DNA from: Planctomycetia bacterium
Lineage (GTDB): Bacteria; Planctomycetota; Planctomycetia; Pirellulales; Thermoguttaceae
DNA length: 63,826 nucleotides
Direction of reading: 5' to 3'
Assembly: GCA_030537455.1 (NCBI GenBank)
Contig: JAUNMR010000022.1
Location: 1 to 63,826, forward strand
Below the pieces are notes generated by a model. It did no database searches. It saw only the letters and a list, made by a program, of their open reading frames with translations, and was not told the DNA's origin. Shown in pieces: positions 8,693 to 18,136 of the stretch; position 1 is the first letter of the stretch; each line of letters begins with the position of its first letter. Position numbers and translations under genes: made by a program.

Positions 8693-10006
8693 ATGCACGA
8701 AAGAAATAACAATTGGTGGAGCGACTCCCTGGTTTTCGCCGCCTTGTCGAATATCGGCATGCGTCGCTCGAACAACCAAGATTCTTACTGTGTCTTACCG
8801 GCCGGTACGCCGCGTCTGTGGCGCGCTAAGGGGCATGTTTTTATCGTAGCCGACGGTATGGGCGCGCACATGGCGGGCGAATACGCCAGTAAACTAGCGG
8901 TAGACGTAGTATCACAGGCGTATTTGCGTAGTTCTCATGACGACGCGGGCGAAGCGTTGCGCGCCGCGATTATCGAGGCGCACGAGACGATTCGCAAGCG
9001 TGGCGAGAGCGACGAGCAGTTCCACGGTATGGGCACGACCTGCGACGCGCTCGCGCTCAATAGTCTTGGCGCGTACATTGGTCACGTGGGCGACAGTCGC
9101 GTGTATCGTCTGCGGCGGCATGTGTACGAGCAACTGACCTTTGACCATAGTCTGGTCTGGGAAATTCAGCGCAATCCCGCGATTCACCCGCGATATCGTG
9201 AGTCGCATTTGCCAAAAAATGTCATTACGCGCTCCCTGGGACCCACCGAAAATCTAAAGGTCGATATCGAAGGACCGTTCGACCTGCGACCCGGCGACGT
9301 CTTTCTCATGTGTAGCGACGGTCTCTCTGGTCAGGTCGCCGACGTGGAAATGGGGCAAATCCTAGAACTCTTCGCGCCAGAAGAGGCGACCGAAACTCTC
9401 GTTAATCTCGCGAACCTGCGCTCTGGTCCCGATAATATTACCGTGATCGTCGTGGCCGTTAAGGCAACCCCCGAACTGCCTGAACTTGAGAAAGAATGCG
9501 AAAAAGCCGATAAAGTCTATCAAAAGCGTTCGCCCATTAGTATGACGTCGTGGCTGTGCCTGGTCGGCGCGCTCACCTCCCTAGCGTTTTTGGCGATTCT
9601 CGCGTGTCTGTCCTTTGACAAACGCGCGTTAGCGCTGTGCTTGTGCGCCGCTTTAACTCTTGGGTTCTCCGTCGCCTTCCTCACGACCGCGCGAGAACGG
9701 TTCTTTAAAAAGCGCTACAAGGCGCCGGAGCCGAATAAGACGTTCGGCAAGTCGCCCTATACGAGCGTGCGAATTCAGCCACAGGAGGTTTTTGACCAGG
9801 ATATCGCGAAGTTGTGCCAGTCCGTGTGCGACGCGGTGCACAAAATTGCGGAGGTAGAACCGGACTGGAACGGCGTGCAGAACGCGCGAGCTATGGCGCA
9901 GAAGGCGCGGCAGCAGAACAATCTTGTCGAAGCGTTGAGACTGGAATTCCGCGTGATAAACTACATGATGCGCGAACTGAAGAATTATAAACAAGCTAAA
10001 AAGTAA
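8693..10006 (+). CDS. PP2C-family serine/threonine phosphatase with membrane anchor
   Basis: 437 residues. The PP2C (PPM) metal-centre motifs are present in order: RSNNQDSY near residue 26, VADGMGAHMAGEYAS (D54), GDSRVYRLRRH, CSDGLSGQV and GPDNITVIVV. This Mn/Mg-dependent fold removes phosphate from Ser/Thr and usually opposes Hanks-type kinases; no kinase lies in the window. After the catalytic domain (to about residue 265) come two adjacent hydrophobic helices (about 284-305 and 313-332) and then a soluble tail of about 100 residues with no recognised domain. The two helices suggest an inner-membrane anchor with the catalytic part in the cytoplasm. The start has no strong ribosome site but agrees with the family's N-terminus. 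Confidence 0.88.
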   Translation: MHERNNNWWSDSLVFAALSNIGMRRSNNQDSYCVLPAGTPRLWRAKGHVFIVADGMGAHMAGEYASKLAVDVVSQAYLRSSHDDAGEALRAAIIEAHETIRKRGESDEQFHGMGTTCDALALNSLGAYIGHVGDSRVYRLRRHVYEQLTFDHSLVWEIQRNPAIHPRYRESHLPKNVITRSLGPTENLKVDIEGPFDLRPGDVFLMCSDGLSGQVADVEMGQILELFAPEEATETLVNLANLRSGPDNITVIVVAVKATPELPELEKECEKADKVYQKRSPISMTSWLCLVGALTSLAFLAILACLSFDKRALALCLCAALTLGFSVAFLTTARERFFKKRYKAPEPNKTFGKSPYTSVRIQPQEVFDQDIAKLCQSVCDAVHKIAEVEPDWNGVQNARAMAQKARQQNNLVEALRLEFRVINYMMRELKNYKQAKK

Positions 10007-10029
10007 CGTTACGTCGCCTCGTCCCACAG

Positions 10030-10057
10030 TTGACGATTTAACGTTTTTCCTTAGAAT
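10030..10057 (+). promoter_or_regulatory. Sigma70-like promoter of hisF
   Basis: TTGACG (10030-10035) and TAGAAT (10052-10057) are 16 bases apart, upstream of hisF with a predicted leader of about 55 bases. Confidence 0.65.
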
Positions 10058-10119
10058 TTAACAAGCGCGCAATTGCGCGACGCAACTGAAACGCTTGTTA
10101 AGGTAGACTGTGCGATATT

Positions 10120-10887
10120 ATGCTAACAAAAAGGGTCATTCCGTGTTTAGACGTCTGTGGCGGTCGCGTCGTTAAAGGCACTAACTTTGTCAACTTACGC
10201 GACGCCGGAGACCCCGTTGAGGTCGCAAGACGATACGAACGCGAAGGCGCCGACGAACTGGTCTTTCTTGATATCACCGCCAGTCACGAAGAACGAGACG
10301 TTATCGTTGACGTGGTGCGCAAGACCGCCGACGAGGTCTTTATGCCTTTAACAGTCGGAGGCGGGATTCGTACGGTTGAAGATTTCAGAAAAATTCTCAA
10401 CGCCGGCGCGGATAAGGCGTCGATTAATTCCGCGGCGGTAAAAAATCCCGATCTCATTAACGTCGCGGCAGAACGTTTTGGCAGTCAGTGCGTCGTAGTT
10501 AATATCGACCCCAAACGCGTTATTAAAGACGGCAAGGAGTTCTGGGAGGTCTTTATTAACGGCGGTCGCATTCCCACGGGTCTTGAGGCGGTCGCCTGGG
10601 CGCGCGAGGTGGAACAGCGCGGCGCCGGTGAAATTGTCTTGACGTCTATGGACGGGGACGGTACAAAGAACGGATATGACTTGCCGATTCTAAAGGCAGT
10701 TGTCGACGCGGTGCGCATACCGGTTGTCGCCTCGGGCGGCGCCGGCGTTCCGCAGCATTTCGTCGACGCAATTAAAAAGGCGAACGCCTCGGCGGTTCTT
10801 GCGGCGAGCGTCTTTCATTATGGAATTTATTCAATTGCAGAGGTCAAACAGGCCATGCGCGCCGCGGGCGTGCCTGTGCGGATTTGA
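10120..10887 (+). CDS. hisF: Imidazole glycerol phosphate synthase cyclase subunit
   Basis: The 255-residue product matches the normal HisF length and TIM-barrel layout. The first catalytic aspartate is D11 ([15 protein letters not shown]). The second lies in the middle strand (NIDPKRV region), and the phosphate-binding loops read [25 protein letters not shown] and VASGGAG. HisF takes ammonia from HisH and PRFAR to form IGP and AICAR in histidine biosynthesis. No other his genes are in the window, so the pathway is dispersed. There is no clear Shine-Dalgarno near the ATG. Confidence 0.97.
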   Translation: MLTKRVIPCLDVCGGRVVKGTNFVNLRDAGDPVEVARRYEREGADELVFLDITASHEERDVIVDVVRKTADEVFMPLTVGGGIRTVEDFRKILNAGADKASINSAAVKNPDLINVAAERFGSQCVVVNIDPKRVIKDGKEFWEVFINGGRIPTGLEAVAWAREVEQRGAGEIVLTSMDGDGTKNGYDLPILKAVVDAVRIPVVASGGAGVPQHFVDAIKKANASAVLAASVFHYGIYSIAEVKQAMRAAGVPVRI

Positions 10888-10974
10888 TCTAAGCGTTCAA
10901 GCGAAACGCGCAGTGCGCGGCGGCGCCTCGTTAATTGCGACGCGCCAAGATATTTTTGTTACGAGAGGTGGTTA

Positions 10975-12117
10975 ATGTCGTCGACCGATTTGCCGGATCG
11001 CATCTTTAAACGTAAAAAGGAACTTGAAATTGACGTGCTCTTCCAGGCGCTGGTCAAACTTTCCGGTTCTGACCTTCACCTGAAGGTCGACCGACCTCCT
11101 TATGTGCGCGTTAAGGGTTCTTTGCGCACGCTCAATCGCGGTCCAATTGACGACGAAGAAATGAATCGTCTGATCTTCCCTATGATGGACGAGCGCAATC
11201 GTAAGATCTACAATGACACCGGCGGCGCCGACTTCGCGCATACCTGCATTGTCGACGGCGTGACCTGGCGTTTCCGCGTGAACGTGCTCACGCAAATGGG
11301 ACACGTCGGTCTGGTGGCGCGTCGTATTAACAACTTCATTCCGGAGTTGGAAAAGCTACACATTCCCCCGGTGCTCTACGAGCTTTGCAAATACAGTCAA
11401 GGCATGATCCTCCTGGCCGGTGTTACCGGTTCTGGTAAGTCTACGACCATTGCCTCCATGCTTAACTGGATCAATAAGAACTACAACAAGCATATCTTGA
11501 CGCTGGAAGACCCGATCGAATTCATGTTCACCGAGGAAAAATGCCTCATTAATCAACGTGAAATCGGTCAAGACGTCATCGATTTCGAAGTCGGTATGAA
11601 GCACGCTGTACGTGAAGACCCCGACGTCATGCTCGTAGGCGAGATGCGCGACCGCGAAACCTTCGAAACCGCTATTCACGCTGCGGAAACCGGCCACTTG
11701 GTCTTCGGTACCATTCACGCTTCCACGGCGCCTTCTACGATCGGGCGTATTCTCGACTTGTTCCCCGCGAATATGCACAAGGCGATTCGTTCCGCTATCG
11801 CGATGAATATGAAGGGAATCGTCGCGCAAAAGTTGCTTCCCTCCATTCTCCCGGGCGTGCAACGCGTGCCGACCTGCGAAATCATGATCGTCAATAACGT
11901 TATTCGCAAGTTAATCCTGGAAGGCGAAGACGAAAAACTTGGCGACGCGATCCGTATTCAGGCTCAAGAGGGTATGCAAGACTTTACGATGTCGCTCAAG
12001 TCCCTCGTGCAAATGAAGAAGATCGACCGCGCGACCGCGTTTGAAGTGGCGCCGAATATTGAGTCGCTTAAAATGGCGCTCAAGGGAATCGAGGTTAAGG
12101 AACCTGGTATTCTCTAA
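10975..12117 (+). CDS. pilT: Type IV pilus retraction ATPase PilT
   Basis: 380 residues. The secretion-ATPase motifs are intact: Walker A GVTGSGKST at residues 149-157, Asp box LTLEDPIEF, Walker B DVMLVGEMRDRET and His box GTIHAST. The C-terminal part IRIQAQEGMQDFTMSLKSLV resembles the PilT tail. The N-terminal PAS-like subdomain contains the family phrase SGSDLHLKVDRPPYVRVKG. PilT is a cytoplasmic hexamer that drives pilus disassembly and twitching. The start has a GAGAGGTGG site just upstream. The next gene downstream is a PilB/GspE-like protein with damaged motifs, so this may be the only active ATPase of the pair. Confidence 0.93.
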   Translation: MSSTDLPDRIFKRKKELEIDVLFQALVKLSGSDLHLKVDRPPYVRVKGSLRTLNRGPIDDEEMNRLIFPMMDERNRKIYNDTGGADFAHTCIVDGVTWRFRVNVLTQMGHVGLVARRINNFIPELEKLHIPPVLYELCKYSQGMILLAGVTGSGKSTTIASMLNWINKNYNKHILTLEDPIEFMFTEEKCLINQREIGQDVIDFEVGMKHAVREDPDVMLVGEMRDRETFETAIHAAETGHLVFGTIHASTAPSTIGRILDLFPANMHKAIRSAIAMNMKGIVAQKLLPSILPGVQRVPTCEIMIVNNVIRKLILEGEDEKLGDAIRIQAQEGMQDFTMSLKSLVQMKKIDRATAFEVAPNIESLKMALKGIEVKEPGIL

Positions 12118-12189
12118 GGTCGCGTCCTTTCGCGAGTTACTCAAGCGAACCTTAGGCGGTTGCGCGTCTTTCCAACTTTGGGTGTTACA

Positions 12190-14088
12190 ATGAGCAATCA
12201 CAGAGAGATTAAACGATATGTCATCGTAGCGTTGTGCGTGGCGTCTGTCGCCGTAGCAACGCTACTATTTACCGAGCCGGCCTGGGCTGGCGCCTTTAGC
12301 GACCTGGCCAAAGAAGCCAATACCAACGGCTGGCGAGCCGGTAAGAGCATGACGATCTGTCCGATCAAACTTGCCATTCTCTTGCTCTTATATTTCTGCT
12401 GGGTCGCCACAACCAGCTGGTGCAATAACGACGCGGAACTGCTCGGCGATCCGCGACGCTCAACATGGAACGGCGCTAACCTCCTCGCCTTTGTGCTGAC
12501 TTTCCTTGCCGCGCTCTTTATTCCGATCTACTGGATCGGAATGCCGCTGGTGTTGCTTTCGTGGCTCGTGCCGATCTTTATCTATATCAAGGCGCGCAAC
12601 GCCAGCGTTCCGACCGAAGCCGATAAGGTCATGACGCCGTCGCACTTGTTCTTCTGGTTCAGAACCAAAGTACTCAGACAGAAGGTCAAGCCCAAGGCTC
12701 TAAGCTATCAGGGCGGATCGCCCATTCAGTTGGAAGCCGCCGGCATGGGGCTCGACCCCGCGGTAAAGACCGTGCGTGAGGTCGACGCTAGAAACGAAGA
12801 CGGAAGCTTAGGATACAACTACTTCCGCGAATTGCTCTATCATGCGATTCACGCGCGCGCTACCGACGTCTTGATTAATTTCGGCGCGGAAGAGACTCAC
12901 TTTCAATATCAGATCGACGGCGTCTATCATCCGGTGACCGACGCCTTTAAAAAGCCCTGGACTCGTGAAGAAGCGAATTCCGTCGCGAAGGCGGTTAAGT
13001 TGCTCACCGGCGGTAATCCCGACGATCGTCGAAATTACCAAAAGGGGCTCTTTAAAATGCTTTACGACAAGAACGCCAAGGGTAAGCCGTTCGTTACCGA
13101 GGCGAACGTCGAGTCGATGGGTGTGCCCAACGGCGAAACCATGCACGTGGCGTTCGTTCTCAAAACCGCGACGCTCAAGACATTAGACGCTATCGGCGCT
13201 AGTGAAGATCGCCAAGAGCTCATTAAGAAGCTCATTAACGCCGACAAAGGTCTCGTCGTACTGGCGACCGCGCCTCACCAAGGTCTTAAGACGCTCACGA
13301 CCGTTATCTTTAATACCGCCGACCGCTTCACTCGCGACTTCGTCGGCGTGGAAGACGTACAGCAGCCCTACGAAGTGATCGAAAATATCGTCGTCTCCAA
13401 GTACGATTCCGCCAAGGGGGAAACCCCAATGACCGTGCTGCCCGACGTCTTCTTCCGCGAACCGAAGGTTCTCTTGATTCGCGATATGGTCAATTTGGAT
13501 TCCTGGAAGCTATGTTGCGAGGAAATCCGTAACGATCGTCTCATTATTACGACCTTCCGCGGCAACGACGCGCTCTCCACGATTGTGGAATTGCTCAAGT
13601 ACGGCGTCGATCCCAAACAGCTCGCCGACTCCCTCAGCGCGGTGATTACGCAAAAGCTCATTCGTCGCTTGTGTCCCTACTGTAAAGAGGAAGTGCGCGT
13701 GAACGACGACATGGCGCGCAAGCTCGGACTCGATAAGACCAAGCCGGTCATTTATCGTAAGCGCGTGCATGTGCCGGTGGAGCCGGGTCAGAAAGACTAC
13801 TACGTCCCGTGCGACCAATGCCGCGACATCGGATATAGCGGTCGTGTGGCTATCTTTGACGTCCTAGAGATCACCGACGACATGCGTCAGGTCATTGCCG
13901 CGCCCGGCGATCCCGACGCCAAGCGCGTCGCGCTACAGAGACTTGCCAATAGCACACAGCAGTTCGGATACTTTATCGACGGTTTGAGACTGGTACGCGC
14001 CGGAACGACCTCCTATGAGGAACTTATGCGCAGTATTCAGCCAGCGACGCAACAACGCGCTCAGACGCGACCGCGCGCGCAACAATAA
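12190..14088 (+). CDS. PilB/GspE-like secretion ATPase homologue with degenerate nucleotide motifs and N-terminal membrane domain
   Basis: 632 residues from the ATG at 12190 (an in-frame TTG lies 30 bases upstream). The N-terminus has a hydrophobic helix ending EPAWAGAF and two to three more membrane segments to about residue 135. The region from about 210 aligns with the GspE/PilB N2 and ATPase domains. The tetracysteine zinc motif (C495, C498, C541, C544) and the phrase GYSGRVAIFDVLEITDDMR are typical of the family. The P-loop reads APHQGLKT at 361-368 in place of GxxxxGKS/T, Walker B has D432 where the catalytic Glu is expected, and the His-box histidine is R457 (TFRGND). It may be a non-hydrolysing partner of the neighbouring PilT or of another ATPase. 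The gap to pilT is 72 bases, so the two are probably one operon. Confidence 0.8.
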   Translation: MSNHREIKRYVIVALCVASVAVATLLFTEPAWAGAFSDLAKEANTNGWRAGKSMTICPIKLAILLLLYFCWVATTSWCNNDAELLGDPRRSTWNGANLLAFVLTFLAALFIPIYWIGMPLVLLSWLVPIFIYIKARNASVPTEADKVMTPSHLFFWFRTKVLRQKVKPKALSYQGGSPIQLEAAGMGLDPAVKTVREVDARNEDGSLGYNYFRELLYHAIHARATDVLINFGAEETHFQYQIDGVYHPVTDAFKKPWTREEANSVAKAVKLLTGGNPDDRRNYQKGLFKMLYDKNAKGKPFVTEANVESMGVPNGETMHVAFVLKTATLKTLDAIGASEDRQELIKKLINADKGLVVLATAPHQGLKTLTTVIFNTADRFTRDFVGVEDVQQPYEVIENIVVSKYDSAKGETPMTVLPDVFFREPKVLLIRDMVNLDSWKLCCEEIRNDRLIITTFRGNDALSTIVELLKYGVDPKQLADSLSAVITQKLIRRLCPYCKEEVRVNDDMARKLGLDKTKPVIYRKRVHVPVEPGQKDYYVPCDQCRDIGYSGRVAIFDVLEITDDMRQVIAAPGDPDAKRVALQRLANSTQQFGYFIDGLRLVRAGTTSYEELMRSIQPATQQRAQTRPRAQQ

Positions 14089-14216
14089 CCGTGTAAAGAA
14101 GACGCGTCATCGCGCGCTACGCTACGCGCGCGGCGCGTTGTCTCATGAAGCTCGAATGAAAAACTCGTGGCCGTCTGTAATACGCGCGCCACTGAAAATA
14201 GACAATAAGGCGTACC

Positions 14217-14804
14217 ATGTTAGTCTACTATATTCTTTGTGGCATTTTGGCGATTGGCGCGTTGGCGTTCTGGCACTCGATGCGTACCTGGAGTATTACT
14301 CTCGTCGGGTTCAATCTCATGTTTGCCACGCTCTTTGCGATCGGTCTGTTTGAAATGCTCGCCAATATTTTCGACGGGTTTGCCGGAGTTATGGCGTACT
14401 ACAACGACATGCTTTGCTTCCTCTTGATCTTTACTCTGGTTCTAGTGATTACCTCGGTCATTACCAGTAAAATGACTAAAATTGACCTTTGGTTTAGTCC
14501 GCGAACGGAACTGATCTCCAGTTGGGTCGCGGCCGTTCTGATCGTGCTGTCCTTCTGCAGTACCGGCGCGTATGTTTTCTTTTTGACAATGCCCGATAAG
14601 CCAATGTCATCGCCCTCGGTCTTTACGCCTGCTAAACCGTTGACTTTTATTGGCAAAGGCTCGCTCAAGCCTCTCATTGGCGGAGATTCTTTCGACCTGA
14701 CGCAACTGGTGCAAAATCAGCAAAAGCGTAACGCCGGCGTCTACGAAGCGACCGTCGAGGACAGTACCTGGAAGTTCGACGGAGATTCGCCCAACGCTCA
14801 ATAA
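14217..14804 (+). CDS. Membrane protein, CvpA-like
   Basis: 195 residues with four hydrophobic helices (about 2-20, 27-50, 60-83 and 98-122) and a soluble C-terminal third. The helix arrangement, and a beginning with short helices separated by small loops, resemble CvpA-family proteins, but I see no decisive motif. It follows the PilB-like gene by about 130 bases and precedes another small membrane protein on the same strand. Function unknown. Confidence 0.65.
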   Translation: MLVYYILCGILAIGALAFWHSMRTWSITLVGFNLMFATLFAIGLFEMLANIFDGFAGVMAYYNDMLCFLLIFTLVLVITSVITSKMTKIDLWFSPRTELISSWVAAVLIVLSFCSTGAYVFFLTMPDKPMSSPSVFTPAKPLTFIGKGSLKPLIGGDSFDLTQLVQNQQKRNAGVYEATVEDSTWKFDGDSPNAQ

Positions 14805-14885
14805 ATCGGATAGCGCCGTGTCAAACGGCAGACGATAGTCTCGCGCTGGCTCCACTTAGCGCGATAAGTACATGTAGGTTCTATT

Positions 14886-15743
14886 ATGAAGAAAACCGCG
14901 CCCCCTCTGGTAAAAACGTCGCAATCGCTCTTTGACTCACTCGCTACGCAAGGCGACGACCTGCGCGAAGGCTTCGCACAGTCACAGGAGATCGAATCGA
15001 CCGTTAAGCGTCCCTCGGTCTGGGCGATTCTCTCTGCGATTATTGCGCTTCCGGCGCTACTGGCGCTTCTTAATTACACATTCCTCTTCTTCGCTGTTCT
15101 CGCGATTTTCGCCGCGATTTTGGCGCTCGCGACGATCAAGCGTTCCGGCGGCGAACTTGTGGGCGCGAAATTCGCCTACCTTGGCGTTGTGATCGCGTGC
15201 CTGGCGATTGTCGCGACGCCATGTAACTACTTCCTCTATCGCTATAATTTTGAACGTCAGGCGGATCAGTTTTTCCGAGTCTGGTTCGACGCCGCGACGC
15301 AAGGCGACGTCACCGCGCTACGTCAGCTCAATAATTTCCATTGGCAGCGCGCGACGATCGTGGATCATCACGACGAGATCGACTTCTGGGCGAGACTCAA
15401 AGGCGACGACGAGGAACCGCATTACGCGTTGCACCAGTTCCTATCTAACCCGACGATGCTCACTTTGCGCGCCTTTGGCGATAAAGCGCACGCGAGTTTC
15501 TACTCCAATCCCACGATATACTTCGATACAAAAGGGGACGAAATTTCAAGCGTGTACGCGATCACCTGTGACCCGATCGAGGAAGGCGCTCAGCGACAGA
15601 CCTTCTTTTTAAAGGTCGCTATGAAGCGCGTAGTCGGTAAAAACGAAGAAGGACAAAAACTCATCGGATGGCAAATGCTAACCACCGACTTCACGCCCAT
15701 GTCGCTAGACGCGCAGGGACGACCCGACAAAGATAATAAATAA
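14886..15743 (+). CDS. Membrane protein of unknown function, DUF4190-like helices
   Basis: 285 residues. The N-terminal 45 residues are polar. Two closely spaced membrane helices follow (WAILSAIIALPALLALLNYT and LFFAVLAIFAAILALATI), then a third (AKFAYLGVVIACLAIVATP). The helix pair with a Gly-containing turn is reminiscent of DUF4190-type proteins. The remaining 170 residues are soluble, probably periplasmic, with an alpha/beta pattern resembling small NTF2-like or DUF4878-type domains. No catalytic motif is visible. It sits between the CvpA-like gene and the helicase gene. Confidence 0.6.
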   Translation: MKKTAPPLVKTSQSLFDSLATQGDDLREGFAQSQEIESTVKRPSVWAILSAIIALPALLALLNYTFLFFAVLAIFAAILALATIKRSGGELVGAKFAYLGVVIACLAIVATPCNYFLYRYNFERQADQFFRVWFDAATQGDVTALRQLNNFHWQRATIVDHHDEIDFWARLKGDDEEPHYALHQFLSNPTMLTLRAFGDKAHASFYSNPTIYFDTKGDEISSVYAITCDPIEEGAQRQTFFLKVAMKRVVGKNEEGQKLIGWQMLTTDFTPMSLDAQGRPDKDNK

Positions 15744-15779
15744 TTCCTATCCGCGTTACCTGCTCAATCGCAAGAGATT

Positions 15780-18047
15780 ATGTTCGATTTTCGCGACGTT
15801 CTTGATACGAACGGTTTAATTGCGCGTCGACGACCGAATTATGAACGTCGCGACGCGCAAATTGCTATGGCGGCGGAAGTTGACGCCGCTATTCGCTCGC
15901 GATATAACCTTGCGATTGAAGCCGGCACCGGGGTCGGTAAGAGCTTTGCTTATCTTGTGCCGTCGATTCTCTACGTGGTGGAGGATCAGGCGCGCGCGTT
16001 TAAATGGGAACGCAACTCCACAAACGTCCAGCCGACTCCCGGCGCCTCGCCAGAAGATTACGACGATCTTTTTGTTATCGATCTCATACAGAGTCTGGAG
16101 CAGGATAACGAGCAGGACGCGCACGCTCACAAGGAGGCGACTCGACGCGTGGTCGTCTCTACCGAGACGATTAGCCTGCAGGAACAGCTCTTTCAGAAAG
16201 ACGTTCCCTTTCTTAATTCGATCTTACCCTTTGAATTTACCGTCGCTCTTGCCAAGGGACGCTCTAACTATCTGTGTTTACGACGGTTCCAGCACGTGAT
16301 TCGCGGCGGCGCCTCTGCTACTCTTCTAGACGATTCTCTGCAGTCGGAACTACAGCGCATTGCCGAATGGGCGGAGCATACCGTTGACGGTTCGCGCTCT
16401 GACCTCTCCCCGACGCCTGACGGCGAGATTTGGAATGAAATCAGTTGTGAACAGGGCAATTGTCTGGGGCGTAAGTGTAAATATTACAATGATTGCTTCT
16501 ATCAGACGGCGCATCGACGTCTGGACGAAGCGCATGTGATTATTGTGAATCACGCGCTACTGTTCAGCGATTTAGCGCTACGTGGCGCCGGCGGGTCGAT
16601 TCTACCGAACTATGACGTCTTGATCTTCGACGAGGCGCACATGATCGAGCAGACCGCCGGCGAGCATATGGGGGTGGAGATCACGCAGTATTCCGTCGAC
16701 TATCTCCTGTCGCGTCTGTATAACAGTCGCAGTAATAAAGGCTTGCTTGTCGAGGAAACGACGGCGACCCTTTGGTCAAAGGATCGCGAGCTATTCGTTG
16801 AGGCTCAACAGCTTACCGACGAGTGCCGATATCGCGCGGAAAACTTCTTTAACGCGTTGCTTAATTGGATCGACGAACACCCCGGAACAAATGGGCGGAT
16901 CTTCGATAAGAATATTGTGCCCAACTCGTTAGGGGAAGGGCTTTCTATGCTCTTTCGTGCGTTGCGCCGCGCGTGCGACGCTTTGGAAGACCCCGACAGA
17001 CGACAGGAGTATATTGCCGCGCGCAGTCGTGTGGAGTCGATGGCGTCCGCGCTAGAGGACTGGCTTGGTCAGCGCGCCGAGGGCTTTGTGTACTGGCTGG
17101 AGGTCTCAGAGCGTCGTGGCAAGCGTCGCGTCTCTATGAACGCCGCGCCGATTGACGTCGCTGTGATGCTACGCGAGAAGCTCTTTAACGTTGTGCCGAC
17201 GGTCGTTGCGACTAGCGCGACCCTGGCTCTGAACGCTACGGACTTAGAAGCGCAGGCGCGTCGGTGGAACGCCAGCGTGGACGTGCGCACGGTGGAGCCG
17301 AGTCAGGAGAGCGACGCCACGCGCAAGGCGTTTGAGTTCTTTCGTCGACGCGTCGGTATGACGGGCGCGCGTGCGCGTACCGTTGGCAGTCCTTTTAACT
17401 ACCGCGAGCAGATGCTCTTTATTATGCCGCGCGGTTTGGAATTGACCGAGCAGGAGTGTGCGCGTCGCGGGATGACGACGCAGGAGCGTCTCGAATGCAA
17501 TGAGCGTCGGTTCCTCAGCGCGTTGAGCGACTACATCGAGGAGACCGACGGCGGCTCTTTTGTACTGTTTACTAACGCCAAGCAGATGCGTCAGACGTCT
17601 GAGGCGCTTCAGGATCTATTCGCGCGCAAGAATTATCCGTTCTTTCTTCAGTCCAGCGGTCAGTCGCGCCAAACGATGCTAGAGCGCTTTAAGTGCAGCG
17701 ACAACGGGGTGCTCTTTGGCGTCGATTCCTTTTGGCAGGGCGTTGACGTTCCGGGTCAGGCGCTACGCAATGTGATCATTGTAAAATTCCCGTTTCTGAC
17801 CCCGAACACGCCGTTGACTGAGGCAAGATCGGAACAGATTCTCGCACAGGGGGGCAATGCCTTTCGCGACTATCTCTTGCCTACGGCTATCTTTAAGTTC
17901 AAGCAGGGCGTCGGCAGGCTCATACGAACAAAGGACGATTTCGGGCAGGTCGTTTTGCTCGACGAACGCGTTCATCGAAAATCGTATGGTCGAGAATTCT
18001 TAAAGTCGCTACCCGATTGTCGCGTACGTATCGACAATTTCCAGTGA
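15780..18047 (+). CDS. DinG/XPD-family ATP-dependent helicase with Fe-S cluster motif
   Basis: 755 residues, the size of DinG. Walker A is EAGTGVGKSFAYL (GTGVGKS at 49-55), and the DEAH box is FDEAHMIEQ. Four cysteines (C223, C228, C233, C239) in the spacing of the XPD/DinG iron-sulphur domain lie between them. Motifs of the second RecA-like domain are present: TSATLA, FVLFTNAKQM, GVDSFWQGVDVPG and QGVGRLIRTKDDFG. Family members are superfamily 2 5'-3' helicases that act on R-loops, D-loops and G-quadruplexes. A long charged insertion precedes motif Ia. The gene lies 89 bases before miaB. Confidence 0.92.
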   Translation: MFDFRDVLDTNGLIARRRPNYERRDAQIAMAAEVDAAIRSRYNLAIEAGTGVGKSFAYLVPSILYVVEDQARAFKWERNSTNVQPTPGASPEDYDDLFVIDLIQSLEQDNEQDAHAHKEATRRVVVSTETISLQEQLFQKDVPFLNSILPFEFTVALAKGRSNYLCLRRFQHVIRGGASATLLDDSLQSELQRIAEWAEHTVDGSRSDLSPTPDGEIWNEISCEQGNCLGRKCKYYNDCFYQTAHRRLDEAHVIIVNHALLFSDLALRGAGGSILPNYDVLIFDEAHMIEQTAGEHMGVEITQYSVDYLLSRLYNSRSNKGLLVEETTATLWSKDRELFVEAQQLTDECRYRAENFFNALLNWIDEHPGTNGRIFDKNIVPNSLGEGLSMLFRALRRACDALEDPDRRQEYIAARSRVESMASALEDWLGQRAEGFVYWLEVSERRGKRRVSMNAAPIDVAVMLREKLFNVVPTVVATSATLALNATDLEAQARRWNASVDVRTVEPSQESDATRKAFEFFRRRVGMTGARARTVGSPFNYREQMLFIMPRGLELTEQECARRGMTTQERLECNERRFLSALSDYIEETDGGSFVLFTNAKQMRQTSEALQDLFARKNYPFFLQSSGQSRQTMLERFKCSDNGVLFGVDSFWQGVDVPGQALRNVIIVKFPFLTPNTPLTEARSEQILAQGGNAFRDYLLPTAIFKFKQGVGRLIRTKDDFGQVVLLDERVHRKSYGREFLKSLPDCRVRIDNFQ

Positions 18048-18136
18048 TTTTTTATAATCCCCTGTGAGAGTCGACCTGTAGACAAACAATGTTACGACGC
18101 GCCAAGCGCGCTCGCGATCGAAAATAGAAAAGACAA

